This document shows, in pieces, positions 13,051-38,328 of a DNA stretch of 64,000 nucleotides; position 1 is the stretch's first letter, and each line of letters starts with the position of its first letter. The translations under genes were made by a program, and so were the position numbers. Origin of the DNA: Escallonia rubra (Eukaryota; Streptophyta; Magnoliopsida; Escalloniales; Escalloniaceae); NCBI GenBank assembly GCA_033065855.1, contig JAVXUO010003166.1:62001-126000 (forward strand), written 5' to 3'. Below the pieces are notes generated by a model that did no database searches, was not told the DNA's origin, and saw nothing but the letters and a program-made list of their open reading frames with translations.

Positions 13051-15875
13051 GATTCAATAATGATCTAAAACCCAAGTAAACGTAGAACATTCTTCTCGTC
13101 TTCTTGTTGTTGGTGGTTTCTACCCAAAGAGTAAAACTTAGTGAATGTTGCATCATCTTGGCTCATTAGTCTCGACTATTTATAACTGTTGAATCAGAGG
13201 GACTGACTTGATAGGGAGAGGAGCTCAGAATGGCAAATGATTCTTTTTCAATTCTCGTAGATGCCATTCTTTTGCATATGGCCCTCGAGGTTCGGACGCG
13301 TCTGTCGAATATTTTTCTAGTGAAGTTATTTTTCTAGTGAAGTTAAAGTGTTCAATTTACCCCTTATAAATCTATACTTCACCATCATCGTCATCCCAAA
13401 ACCCTATAATTTAATCAAAATTAGCGAGCCGCCATGGATTTTTTGATACTAGAACACAAATTATGTGGCTATGGCACAAATTAAATTATTGAACAGGCCA
13501 TTTCATTAATCAAACCAACACTGGTTGTGGTGGATGTAAGTCGTGGTGCACGTGAGTTGTTGTGGTGGACATGGCTGGTTGGTGGTGGTGGACGGGGTTG
13601 GGTTGGCGGTGGGCGTAAGTGGTATTGATGAAAGTGACTGGTGGTGGTAGACGGGGCTAGGACAGTGGTGGAAGTGATTGGTCGGGTAGTGGACGGTGGA
13701 TTGGTGGACAGAAGCGGTGGTAGAGGATGGGTTGGATTTGTGAGGCGGCAACTAGGGTTGGGGTTGGTTGGAGTGGAGAAGAAATTGAGACGGGTGGAGA
13801 GAGGCGAAACTAAGGGTATTATAGTCATTTCTACAAATTTAATTGCCCAAAACACACTTTCAAGAGTGTGAGCAGCACGCGCCATCAACTTGAACGATTT
13901 CTCCAACTGTTACAACACAATCGGCACCATAGAGCGCCATTCTCAGAAATGGTTGCGAACGTGTGTTTGCAACTCGTCTAAACAACGAATGGACGTATCC
14001 ACATTACGTCTATATATTAATATCAGGTAGCAGAATGTAACAGCTAGGAACTGAGCTTCCAAGCTCTGCACCCACATTCATACAAATTACATTATCCGGA
14101 CTATGCCATTTTTGGCCAAACCCTCCTCCTGTAGAGCTTGGTGGTTGAGGAAGTCTATGGTAAATAATTAATAGCATTTCCTTGTTGCTCTCTGCCAATT
14201 GATTTTTAGGTGGATGCTCACAAATGGAAGGTCTGTTCACCAATAATGCAAGATATTTTGACTTCAGTGCTTGTGAGGAAGTCTTGGCCCTTGGCTTCTG
14301 GAAAGTCGAGTCTCATTCTTAATTAGTCCCCAAATTGGGGTGGTTGACACTGCTCAGCCTGCAAACCTGCTTTGCCATTTTGGAGTGAACAGGTTCACTG
14401 GACAGAATATGTAGTAGGGCCCTGGTTCTTGCAGTAGTCATCACCAAAGATCTTGGCAATTTGTCCAACCAAATATTCTGGTGTACATTTTCCTTCCAAC
14501 TTCTGCTTTTCTGCATAGTCAAATATGGGAATGCAGGACAACTTCTGATTGCCGCAAGACAAAGAAAGGTTTGTGCGAGGTACCATGGCTTTATGCCATG
14601 CCATGGATAAGCACTTGTTGAGTCAAAAGGAAAGGAACAGGCAAAGCAAGAGATTAAACGCACTACGACCCTTTTTGTACGTCGCAGTTAAATTTAACTG
14701 GCTTATAACTTATCTTTTGGGGAAAAAGGCTCAAATGCGCGCTTACTAGTAGCTTTTTGCACCATAAGCTATGAACGGGATACAATCCTCTTAAAGTTAT
14801 TACTAGAAGTTATGATCTATGGATGTATCATGTTTTGACAAATTCTTTTACGCGTTTACCATTCTCTTTTGCTGCGTTTATGTTTTCTAGAAAAAATGAA
14901 ATAGAAGATTAAAGATATGTATTAACTTGTTTGATAAAATTCTTTGAATTACAAAAAAGCAAAATATTGTTTTTACCTTCTTATGTGCTTATGAGGTTCA
15001 TGGGACCCCCTGGGGTATTTTTTTATTTTTATTTTTTTGTGACAAAAAAAATGGGTGGAAAGAGCATTTCCCTTAGAAAAGTAATGAAATCAACTAAGCA
15101 AATTAATTATTATATGAAAAATCCTCCTGTTGTAGTGCTGTGTGAATGTGATTTTCCGCACATCCATGAGTCAAAACGAGTGTGATGAATTTCAATAATA
15201 TATTTGTTCAGATACGATGTTTTTCAAAAGTAGATTTTCATAACGGTGACTACGGAATAAAAGTTCAAAAACATTTGTTTGTGTTTCACACCTATTTCTT
15301 GTTTTGAGTTCATTAAAAACTTTATTCGGTGTAACCCAAACGTAACTGAGGTATACCGGGTCAAAAAATAGTCCAAGCCCAACCAAGAAGAAGCGCCTAA
15401 TTCAGACCAAGCCCACGATGGCATCACAATGCCGCGAATAATGAGTCTATGTTATACAATACCTTATGTTGTAACGCCTTTAATGACAATTTTTTTTTTT
15501 ATCATCACTATTAAAATTTATAGTGATAATTTTTAACCGTTAAAATACGTTTGAACAATATTTTCTTATTGGAACAGAGGTGTTGCTAAAGAGGATTCCG
15601 GTGTCAAGTGCACGGAGCAGCCTTAAGTCTTTAACACAACTTGCCCAACCCCCACTCAGCTGTTACTTCAGTCATTCACACTGAAAAAAACTTGATCAAG
15701 TCAGAGCTACAGTTGCCCTAAACCTGGAAAGCAAGTTCTTCCATGGGCCCTTCAGTACAGTTTCATACTCAGTTTCCCTTTCAAAGCCACTATTCTGCAC
15801 AGCACATACTAATGAAGACCCATTTTTGGAGATCAGAACATCTTATTAGCCTCTCACAGACCAGACTGCACAAGG
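13051..15875. other. Intergenic with GGT-rich low-complexity block
   Basis: About 13510-13770 is a G/T-rich block of GGTGGT-type repeats; the proline- and threonine-rich frames on its other strand are artefacts of this. The rest is AT-rich. Apart from the weak open frame at 14395-14604, nothing gene-like was seen until the EPF-like gene. Confidence 0.5.
14395..14604 (-). CDS. Possible gene fragment, unrecognised
   Basis: A 69-codon frame on the minus strand whose C-terminal half looks protein-like (it contains EGKCTPEYLVGQIAKIFGDD, with balanced charge and three cysteines). It opens at a Met but has no recognised family, no visible promoter and no partner exon. It could be a remnant of a longer spliced gene or a chance frame. 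A homology search against plant proteomes would settle this. Confidence 0.2.
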   Translation of the reverse strand: MAWHKAMVPRTNLSLSCGNQKLSCIPIFDYAEKQKLEGKCTPEYLVGQIAKIFGDDYCKNQGPTTYSVQ

Positions 15876-16273
15876 ATGGCTTCATCAACTGATTCCCAAA
15901 ATGGCCTAAGGAATGCAGCCATTGTGATGCTCATCTTTTCACTCTCTATTCTCCCCACTAAATCAGGTAACATTGTGGATTCTGAAGAACAGGTGACAAT
16001 GCTTTGTTTATTTGATCAGGGTATGCGCTGCAGAAGAAGTAACTTGTGTCTGTGTTTCCAGGAGACAGTGGCAATCTGGAGCAGATGAGGATGCTGTTGG
16101 GTTCAAGGCCTCCCAAGTGTGTGAACAGATGCTTGGGTTGCAAACCCTGCATGGCTGCTCTAGTCATCGAATCCAACTCCAAAAATGGATTCAAAGTATC
16201 AGCTACTGTCGATGAGAGCTATTATCTTGTCTCGTGGAAGTGCAGATGTGGGCATAGAAACTTTCAACCTTGA
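15876..16273 (+). CDS. EPIDERMAL PATTERNING FACTOR-like secreted peptide, 2 exons
   Basis: EPF/EPFL peptides are secreted ligands of ERECTA-family receptor kinases that steer stomatal patterning and organ growth. Exon 1 is 15876-15966, the intron 15967-16061 (95 bp, GTAAC...CCAG) and exon 2 16062-16273, giving 100 residues. Residues 11-30 form a hydrophobic signal peptide. The conserved C-terminal domain starts at GSRPPKC and has six cysteines at 50, 54, 57, 60, 91 and 93 (C-x3-C-x2-C-x2-C then C-x-C), ending in WKCRCGHRNFQP. The region between signal and cysteine domain is very short, so little propeptide is removed. The domain looks closest to the EPFL8-like group, but I am not sure of the subgroup. 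A continuous frame reads past the donor but loses the cysteine domain, which supports splicing. Confidence 0.88.
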
Positions 16274-16777
16274 AAGATGATGACTTGATCTGAGCATAAC
16301 TTTGGATGAATGTAGTATGATTTTCAGCCTTTTTCATTTGGTTCTCTTCTAGGTTCATGAGTTAATGGTTCTAAATGGGATCATACAGAACATGTGAAGA
16401 GAGTTTCATAGATAAGCAAGAGTTTCCTTAGGTTTGCGTGTGTGTGTTGTTCCATAGATAAGCAAGAGTTTGGTTTCTTACCCCATTTTGCTTCTTTCTA
16501 CTTCATTTCTTTAGGCTTGTGTGTATGTGTGTGTGTGTGTGTTGATGCTATACTTGCATGAGACCATGATGAGTTGATACACCATTGTGTTCTAAAAGAA
16601 AACACTGCATGAGAGCAGCCAAACTTTCACTCTCTCCCTTGACTGTTGGAATAAAAGTAATGTTACTCAAAACTCCTGTCCCAAATTTCACCTCCTACAT
16701 AATTTGCTACAATGTACACGTGTGCATAAACGTGTATGTTAATATCTAGTACAACAATGTGAACAAGAAAGAGTATT

Positions 16778-16900
16778 TTTTTTTTTTTTTGAATGTTTAG
16801 AACTGCAATTCAATATGGCCCGTCGGTATGGAAAATCGAACTCGGTACCTCGAGGTCATTCCTCTAATCCCCTTTGCCCCTTCTACCACCCCTAAGGATT
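16778..16900 (-). mobile_element. Short tRNA-derived-type SINE
   Basis: Read on the minus strand, a 123-bp insert begins near aatccttaggggtggtag, has a B-box-like gagttcgattttcc and ends in a poly(A) tail (the T run at 16778-16790). It is flanked by a perfect 14-bp target-site duplication, caagaaagagtatt, at 16764-16777 and 16901-16914. Orientation, tail and duplication together support retroposition. The A box (ggtggtagaaggggc) is weak. It lies about 500 bp downstream of the EPF-like gene. Confidence 0.8.
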
Positions 16901-16914
16901 CAAGAAAGAGTATT

Positions 16915-18177
16915 GATGTTTGTGTTCCATTTTTATCCGTTTGAGCTTCACTTTTGCTTTTGGAGACACATTACAATGATTATTTAGCGACAAACATGGA
17001 GCTCCAAACCGTAAAATGGAGCTTAAGTATCATTTTTCATTTTTGAGTGCAATTGCCTTCTTCTATGAGGCCCTACCTGTTGAAGTGTACATGTGTACTT
17101 ACTTAGTCTCATGTCGAGTGAGTGTTGAAAATAAGTTGTGCCTCTATATATATACACTTGGATGGACCAATTTCTATAGTTACTTAGTCTCATATCAAGT
17201 GAGTGTTGAAAATAAATCGTGCCTATATACTTGGATGGACCAGTTTCTATTGACTTAACCATTTGGGTCGAGTTGAGCTCATCCAGTATATGTGGACCAC
17301 CTCGGTGGTGGACATTGACCTCACATTATCTCCTTAACATGGAGAGTGTTCAAGGGATTCTTGCATAATATATGTAATATGGCAACTGAAGACATGATTG
17401 TGTACATTTCGACTTGTAAAAAGGCCATATTTTTAGAATAGAAAGAGAGCTTAACGAAATCTCACATTTCCGGCTGAATTGCAACCTAGAAATCTCACAA
17501 TCTATGGAATCATATCATTTATTGGACCTTTTTGCTTCTTTTTTGGTAATCGAAGGGATAATAGGTTTTTGACCCCTGTACTTAGGGGGTAATCAAATCA
17601 CACGTCATGTCAAAACTCTCGCATGCCTATTAGGCTATATTGCCAATTGCCTATTATTGTTGAGTTCTCAACACCAAGAAAAATCTGCACTGCGAGTAAA
17701 AATTGGATAATTTCGGATCATTATAGTTTCAGATCCGTCAACTTAAAGCAGTTAGACGAGGAGAGACTAATGTAATAGGAGAAAGGAGTGCAGGGAGATG
17801 AAGATATCCAACGGTTTTAGATGGTTGGGATCATTAGTTCCAAGCCACCCAATATTTTTTACAACATTTGAATGAGAAAATAATCTTCCTTCGCAGTTCA
17901 TATAATCTACACAATGGTATCAGCTCAATCTACACAACCTAAAACCACTACATATACATATTCAGTACATACAACGCCTGAGTACAACGGTATTGGCTTT
18001 ACGCAGGGGTAAAGGCAGAAAACATCTCCAGATACTACAATATTATTATTCGGTGCCTATTATGTCACGTAACTATATCTACAATCCTATTGACTAGTAA
18101 TAAACTTTATGTTCCATCGAAGGAATAACTTCTGTCTTAATCTACTTACTGATTTGCTTCACACCCGCATAACCGGA
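16915..18177. other. Intergenic and 3' flank of the CIPK24/SOS2-type gene
   Basis: No gene is recognised. The right end is probably the 3'UTR of the kinase gene on the minus strand; its polyadenylation site is not resolved. Confidence 0.5.
17097..17258. repeat. Tandem duplication, about 80-bp unit
   Basis: Two adjacent copies share cttagtctcat, gtgagtgttgaaaataa and cttggatggaccagtttcta in the same order. The first copy has a longer tatata stretch. There is no sign of function. Confidence 0.8.
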
Positions 18178-31916
<13,739 letters not shown>

Positions 31917-31979
31917 AAAATTGAAAACCCCAATGTATCCTCTTTCAAGAGGAAATCATAGCAAATCAGCAATCTATAC

Positions 31980-33675
31980 CTACAAAAAAAAAAACAGAAA
32001 TAGTCAAAAGCCTCGCAAACTCATACAACAAAACAAAATCAATTACATGTAAGAAACTCATGCATCTGTAAAGTTCAACTAGAATGTAGTAAATCCTTGT
32101 AACTGATCACCAAATTAGTCTCCTAAATCAAAATTACTCTAGCAACGATATATTAACTATTAGCGACAAAATGAGGTCTAAACATCCTCTAATATACACA
32201 AGAAAAGCTCGTGAAATAGAAAAAAGGTCTAATTCAACCAGAAAATTACTATGCAAAGGTAGGTAATTGGACAAATAAAGTCATCAAACAAAACCAGTTA
32301 CATTTACCAGATCCAAGAAATGTGTGACGCTCTGCCAACAATTTAAGTAAATCCTTGCAATCAGTCTATCACGATTTAGTCTCTTCAAACCCTGAAATAC
32401 ATAGCATACATGCTTTTTACACCCTGAAATACATAGCATACATGCTTTTTACACCTCCTTTTTTGCTTAAAAGAAATTTCTAGGAAGGAATTAGAGCTAT
32501 CAGCAAGAAAATAAGGTATAGGCAAAGCATATGAAGTGTCTAAACTAGATATTCTGCAATATAAACAGGAAAGAACTCGTTAACAAAAATTCTATTCACA
32601 GCACCATTTACATTATGCATGCATATAAACTTGCACACATTAATATTAAACTAAATTCATAACATCATTTACTATATAAACGAAAAGAAACTCGTTAGAT
32701 TAATAATAATCAAATCAGCAATTGCAACATGCAATTACGTTAGGGAGCGTCTGTCAGTAATTGCACCTCTATACTCACATGATAAAATCTATTACATCAC
32801 GGAGCGTCTATTTCCACGCCCTCAAACGCTTGACCACACCATAATATGTTGCATGTTTTAGCTATAAATTGTGGCGAGGACAAGCATTTGAGGGTATGGA
32901 AGCAGGCTTTCCCATACATTTAAGAGACTGATATATCTGAGAGGTTCATCCAGAAGTTTAAGCGAATCCTTGCCATCTATCACTAACTTAGGTGCTTAGA
33001 ACCCGAAAAATCCATGCTTTCATATGCTTTTCACGCCTCATTTGTGCTAAATATTGCTCTCGCAACAGAGTAAAACCATTGGTGACAAAATCAGGCCTAG
33101 ACAAGCAAACGACGGTGTTTAAGATAGAGATTCTGTAATATACACAAACAAAAAACTTGCAAAGTTATAAATATTCATCGCATATTATCAATTACAAAAT
33201 GCAAAAGTATGAACTCGAACTTGCAAGAAATTCGATAGATGTGTAAAGTTCAATCAGTGATTAAGCCTCTTCAATTGTTTACTAATTTAGCCTCTGAAAA
33301 CCCCAAAATCCACACCTATATGCTTTCCACAGCGTTATTCGTCGCCAAAAATTGCTCTAGCAACAAAATTAAACTATAAGTGACATCATTATATATAGGT
33401 GTTTGTACAAGAAAAAATTTAACAACACGTAAATAATAAAAATTTAATTCACAGCAACATTTACAATATACACGCAAAAAATTTGAAAATTTAATAAGAA
33501 TTCAGTTCGCAACATCACTTACAATATCCGCGAAAAGAAAGTCGTTCAATTAATAATGTTAAAATCACCGACTACAACATGCAACAAGCATTTGATTTCA
33601 CCAACACAGACACGCACAAAGCGTGCGATCACCGAAACGAAGCGAATTGAGGCATGCTGCGGGCAGGATTCTTAC
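31980..33675 (-). other. 5'UTR intron of the kinase gene with old tandem repeats
   Basis: Transcribed leftwards, the donor is ccc|gtaag at 33676/33675 and the acceptor is a T-rich tract ending in gtag at 31980, followed by a short leader exon (31979-31917) before the start codon. The intron contains about four degenerate units of roughly 200-300 bp (near 32060, 32335, 32950 and 33235). These share aatccttg, ttagtctc, attgctctagcaac and attctgyaatata phrases. A 32-bp piece is exactly duplicated at 32392-32455. Confidence 0.65.
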
Positions 33676-33863
33676 GGGAAATGAGAGTATCCGGCCCGTA
33701 AGATCCTCCGGGTAAGAGAGATGGAAGATCCGATGGCCGGAGACCAGACAGACGGACTCGGGAGCTGAGTTAACTCAGCAGCAGCACGAGAGAAGGAACG
33801 AGAGAGAGAGAAACAGCTAAGCTCAACTTTGACCGTTAAAAAATGAATTAGTTTGAATAAATA
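33676..33863 (-). promoter_or_regulatory. Kinase gene promoter and non-coding first exon
   Basis: The non-coding exon runs from about 33835 to 33676 and carries a CT-rich leader (read leftwards). A weak TATA-like tatttatt occurs at 33863-33856, about 25 bp upstream of the expected start. W-box cores (ttgac) lie close by on the + strand. Confidence 0.5.
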
Positions 33864-34594
33864 GTGGTGGTTAAATTTGAATTATATTAAATTAGTATGT
33901 GGTGACGTTGACCGATTATGGCGTTAATAACAAATAAAAAAAACATAGAGCAACTTTTAACGAGCAACTTAAAATACTAGAAAAGACAAAAGTTAAGAAT
34001 CATGCCTTCAACGTAAGGGATATGATGATCTCACTGTAAAGTTGAATTTGTGATTTCAAATTGCCTATTTATACTAAACATAATGAATTGAATTAATTCA
34101 ATTTAAAGTGATATTATCAATTCTCTTGACATATATTGTCTTTGTCGGACAAAATCATAATATGCTTCCCCATCAAAGTAAGACAAAAATACATAGATTC
34201 ATTGCACCACGACTTTTATGCATAAATTTATTCTATCGGTTACCATCGGATAACAAATTTATTTTTTTGAAACTCTTGCAAAAAGAGAAAATGTCCCAAA
34301 AAAGAAGGAACACACGAAACCAAGAAATGCGTTCATTTGGTTGACTTATATACATTCAATAAATGTGTATGGATTTGTCTTTCGGTAAACGTGCTTAGCC
34401 ATCAAACCTAAACATGTTTAGCAATAAAACGTGGCGTTCTTACTATTTTATATACTTGGTAGACCGGGTAAAATGTCACTCCCCATGACCAAGTTGCCAA
34501 AGGAGAAAAAATAAATAAATAAATAAAGCCACCAATCAAGTTTCATGATAACCAAGTTGCCAAAAGAGAAAAAAGAAAAGCCACCAATAATCAA

Positions 34595-35035
34595 GGCTTC
34601 GTTTGGTAACGTTTATTTTTCCAGTTTTGTAAACTGGAGAAAATAAACGCATTTGACAAACAATTTTTTCGTTTTTTTTTTCTTCAGTTTTGAAAATCAA
34701 ATTTTAAAACAGGACTGTTTTTGAAAACTCCAAAAGGGAGTTTTCAGTTTTGGTTTTTATTTTGAGACCAACACCACCACCACCACCCTCCCACCGCCGA
34801 CAACCAGCAGGCTCCTCCGGCGACTGCCCGCGGTCGGCAGCCACCGCCGACGTACGGCCACCACCACGCCCCACCACCGCCACCGCAAACCACCACCAAA
34901 GAAAAAACTCAAAATAAAAACTAGATAATCAAACACCCATTTATTTTTGTAAAAAAAAATAATATTTAAACTGATTTTAATTTTTGTTTTTTTAGAAGCA
35001 AAATTCTAAAATTGAAAGTGTTACTAAACGCTGCC
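34595..35035. mobile_element. MITE, copy 2 of a two-copy family
   Basis: A 441-bp element with ends ggcttcgtttggtaac and (reverse complement) ggcagcgtttagtaac, flanked on both sides by caa. It shares the inner order of the copy at 5979-6383: tgtaaactggaga, an ACC-rich core, aaagaaaaaactcaaaataa, taatcaaacaycca. It sits about 0.75 kb upstream of the kinase first exon. Confidence 0.75.
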
Positions 35036-35748
35036 CAAGTTTCGCAGAAAACTTTTCACAAAGTTAAAAGGTATTCAATATCTTAGGTTATGCATAGGAA
35101 AGCAAGTGACAACTTTGACACAACCTTGAACTCCCTTTGTCAAACGTAATTTAATATTAGGATTTAATACATGATATCCTACGTTAACAGCATGTGTTCT
35201 ACATTATAATAGAGGATACGAGTAGGATGATGTGTAAGCAAGCCCTTAGAAAATAATAAACAAACTGATAAGAATGTGGACATAAATTCGGTACATGAAT
35301 ATTTTCGTATGTGCAGCCAAACATCCGCGTCAACCAACACAACACGTTGAGTAAGGCTACCAAATGCTGGACCTTAAGATATCCGGATTTCATGGGTCAT
35401 TAATTAATAGAATAATGGATCGAGGTGCACCGTTCGTGAAACCATTAAAAATGAACCGTAAAATCTTTTATGTAAGTTTCTGGCTATTTTAAAAGCATGT
35501 CGATAAATATTTCGAAGAAACAGAGTGCCGTTGAGCCGTGGGCCTAGTCTGGACTAGATCGCACAATTAAAGTCAAAGCTGCTCTAACCTAGCCGGCTCG
35601 ACAGCTTAATGTCTGAATCACCTCTAGCAAAACAAACGAGCCTTGCGACACACAACTATTTGCTCCGATGGAACTCCTGATAAATTACAACACATATGGA
35701 AGCACCTATGCACATCAACTGTTATATCTCACGTGGGATGTGCGTTCA

Positions 35749-36118
35749 TAATTTGTGATTGATCTTATAAAGAAAAGTTCGTGAACTTATAAATACTTAC
35801 TTTGACTAGCTAGTCGTTTTTAGAGAGTCGTCGCTTTGTGACGTTACATCGAGATCGATGCCATCTAGGCAAGTGTCGCAACTATGGATGATTTATACGT
35901 GTGTGTTCTTAAGCTAGCCACTTGCACCACAAAGTATCCATTATAATTTGTCATTGATCTTACCAAAAAAAAAAGTTCGTGAACTAATAAATACATACTT
36001 TGACTAATCCTTTTCATAGAGTCATATTGCTTGCTTTTTCACTTTACATCGATCGATGACATCAAGGCAAGTGTCGCAACCAATGATGATTTATATGCAC
36101 CACAAAGTATCCATTATT
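35749..36118. repeat. Tandem duplication, about 185-bp unit
   Basis: 35749-35943 and 35944-36118 share attgatctta, aagttcgtgaact, atactttgacta, ggcaagtgtcgcaac, gatgatttata and caccacaaagtatccatta in the same order, with scattered substitutions and indels. Confidence 0.8.
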
Positions 36119-36289
36119 TGAGCAAATATAAAGTGGAGGTGGTTTACATTATTTTGTTGTCAACACTTGCTGCATGCATTTGCTCGGTTTCTGGCAGTTC
36201 CAATTCTTCATGGGTATCATCATTGGGGATTTGGTAAATGAAGATCATGGGGACACTTGACAAAGCACGGAAACATGAATGCCCAAATT

Positions 36290-36650
36290 TGCATGCACGA
36301 GGTTCACGGTTTTGTCGGTGGACACTTTATTAGAGCAAAATTTAACTGTTTAAGGTTGATCGTGCAAGCATTATGAAAGTAATTATTTTGTATTGATGCT
36401 TTGCATGTCGCTTAATTAGAGCAGCGGTATATAAAATCGGAGGAGTAGATTGACTTAATTATATTATACGACTATAAAAGTGCTGAAGTTGGAGTAGAGA
36501 AAATCTGAGAGTACTTATCAAAGTTTCGATATCGTTTGACAGGAGTCGGCGGGCACTTTAAAGTCAATCATGCAAGCATTATGAACGTAATTATCTTGTT
36601 TGCGGATTTTGCATGTACTTAATTACGCGTGATAGTAGATTAAATTAGGA
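36290..36650. repeat. Local duplication, about 240 bp apart
   Basis: ggtggacacttta...gcaagcattatgaaagtaatta...tttgcatgtcgcttaatta near 36320-36420 recurs as ggcgggcacttta...gcaagcattatgaacgtaatta...tttgcatgtacttaatta near 36548-36627. Confidence 0.6.
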
Positions 36651-36983
36651 GTTTAACTCAATTAGCACTATAATAAAGGTACAAAGTTTTAAGCAAAAAG
36701 AATCTGAAAATTCTTTCCTAAGGTCTCAATTGGTCTTTTGAAAGAAGTCTGTGAACCCTTTTAAATAAAATTTAAAAATTGTATTCATTAGAGTTGATCA
36801 AAATTGGATTCTGACACGTCTGGATTTCGTTAAAAGTATTTTCAACATAGCTTAGACAGGCAATTATGTCAAACTGAAATTATTTGTTCACTGTGTATGA
36901 AAGCCCATATTCCACAAAAAGCTAAGATCTTCAGATCTCAAGAACAGACTTATCCACATTGATTGGTTTCCAAGAGCCTTGCA

Positions 36984-38300
36984 TGTAATATCCCGAAAAT
37001 TTCATTTTTCCGTGTGTGAATTTTTTTTTTTTTAATAAATAAGCTTGTGGTCTTTTTGAGAATATTGAGAAAGTGATTTTTATCATTTTTTGAAGTTTTA
37101 GTCGAATGGAAAGTGTTCAATATTTTGATAAGGAAGTTTCTAAAGGTTTTAGTCGAATTAAAAAGGTTTTAGTCGACTAAAAGTGTTTTCAGTCAAGTAA
37201 AAGTGTTTTGGTCGACTAAAAGTGTGTTTTAGTCGACTAAAAGTATGTTTTAGTCGACTAAAAATATTGTAGTCGACTAAAAGTGGGAAAACAAATTCTT
37301 TCTTTTTCGCCTAAAAAGTGTTTCATTCGACTTAAAGTGTTTCATTCGACTTAAAGTGTTTCATTCGACTCAAATCTTTTTAGTCGAATGCAAACTTAAA
37401 TTTTTGTTCCTCTATATAAATAGTGTCTTATTTCATTTTCTTGCTTTTTCGGGATTTCTCTGTTTCTTCCTCCTTTCCGAGAGCGAGAGCGAGAGAAGGC
37501 CTTGGAAGTTTGGAAGATCTAAGGTGAAGCTTAAGGTTTTGCTTTTCGCAAAGGCTTGGCTAAGGTAAGGGTTATTTTCGAAATTTACATCAGCGATGGA
37601 TCAATCGCTCTTATAAGTCTTTAGTTTCTTTTTGAAATTTGAATTTCTTCGAGTTGAGTTAAGTGATTCTTCTTCTCCTCTTTGCTTTGAGATTTACTAT
37701 GAATAACTTATTCTAAATGCTATGACTTGTGAAATTCAATTTTTGTCGAATTTGTCTGATCTTAGAATTTGCGATATTGATATCGTTCGTTTTAGAGATT
37801 ATCATTATTTCAGAAACTCCATATATTGTTTGACATGTCCGGTATTTGATTTGGTTAAATTGAATTCTTTGTTTTGATAACTCTATGAGCCATGTCACAG
37901 TGTATGTGACTTATGTCTGACTTACCCACGTGGATTGAAACGTGTGCTAGCTCCGGAAAGTTGAGCTAGAGATCGCGATCTTACTTTCTGAACCGGCCTC
38001 ATATGTCAGTGATGACGTATGTGACCACCTTCTGAATGGCTCTCTAGTGTCTGTTTCTTTATTTAGATATGTTTTGACATTCGAAATCTTGTTTGATTGT
38101 CCGTTCTGTTGAGATCCTTTGTGCTTCCGAATTTTTCATTTCTCTGATAGTTTTGTTTCCGTTTGATTGGTCATTTGAGCGACCTTACTGGGCATTTGGC
38201 TCATCCCCTTATTGTTGTTCCTTTCAGGAAACCAGTAGGCGGAACCTTGTATTGGAGGGCTAGCTGAGCAATCAAGATTTAGCTATTTTGTTTCAGATAT
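36984..38300 (+). mobile_element. Chromovirus-type LTR sequence, + orientation
   Basis: It begins tgtaatatcccgaaaattt, typical of LTR starts of plant Tekay/Del-type Ty3/gypsy elements. It then has a U3-like array of palindromic repeats, a TATA box (tatataaa, 37413-37420), and later the R/U5-like phrase gaccttactgggcatttggctc, which such LTRs carry near 38190. The end is unclear, because within about 30 bp it meets a pol fragment running the other way. It is therefore a lone or truncated LTR, or part of a rearranged element. Confidence 0.5.
37097..37395 (+). repeat. Array of about 20-bp units with GTCGAC palindromes
   Basis: About a dozen units of the form ttttagtcgactaaaagtgt, several containing the perfect palindrome tttagtcgactaaa; later units drift to tttcattcgacttaaagtg. 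The array ends about 20 bp before the LTR TATA box, the position of an enhancer in U3. Confidence 0.85.
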
Positions 38301-38328
38301 TAATTCTGACGCTATTTGGGTATATTTT

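Larger units (their letters stand above)
33870..36983. other. Intergenic, repeats only
   Basis: There is no supported gene. It contains the second MITE copy (34595-35035) and two local duplications (35749-36118 and about 36290-36650). Otherwise it is AT-rich DNA with no signal. Confidence 0.55.

Noticed and set aside
13481-13906. Thr/Pro-rich 141-codon minus-strand frame resembling a cell-wall protein
   Set aside because: It is the translation of a GGTGGT low-complexity block, with no signal peptide or regular motif.
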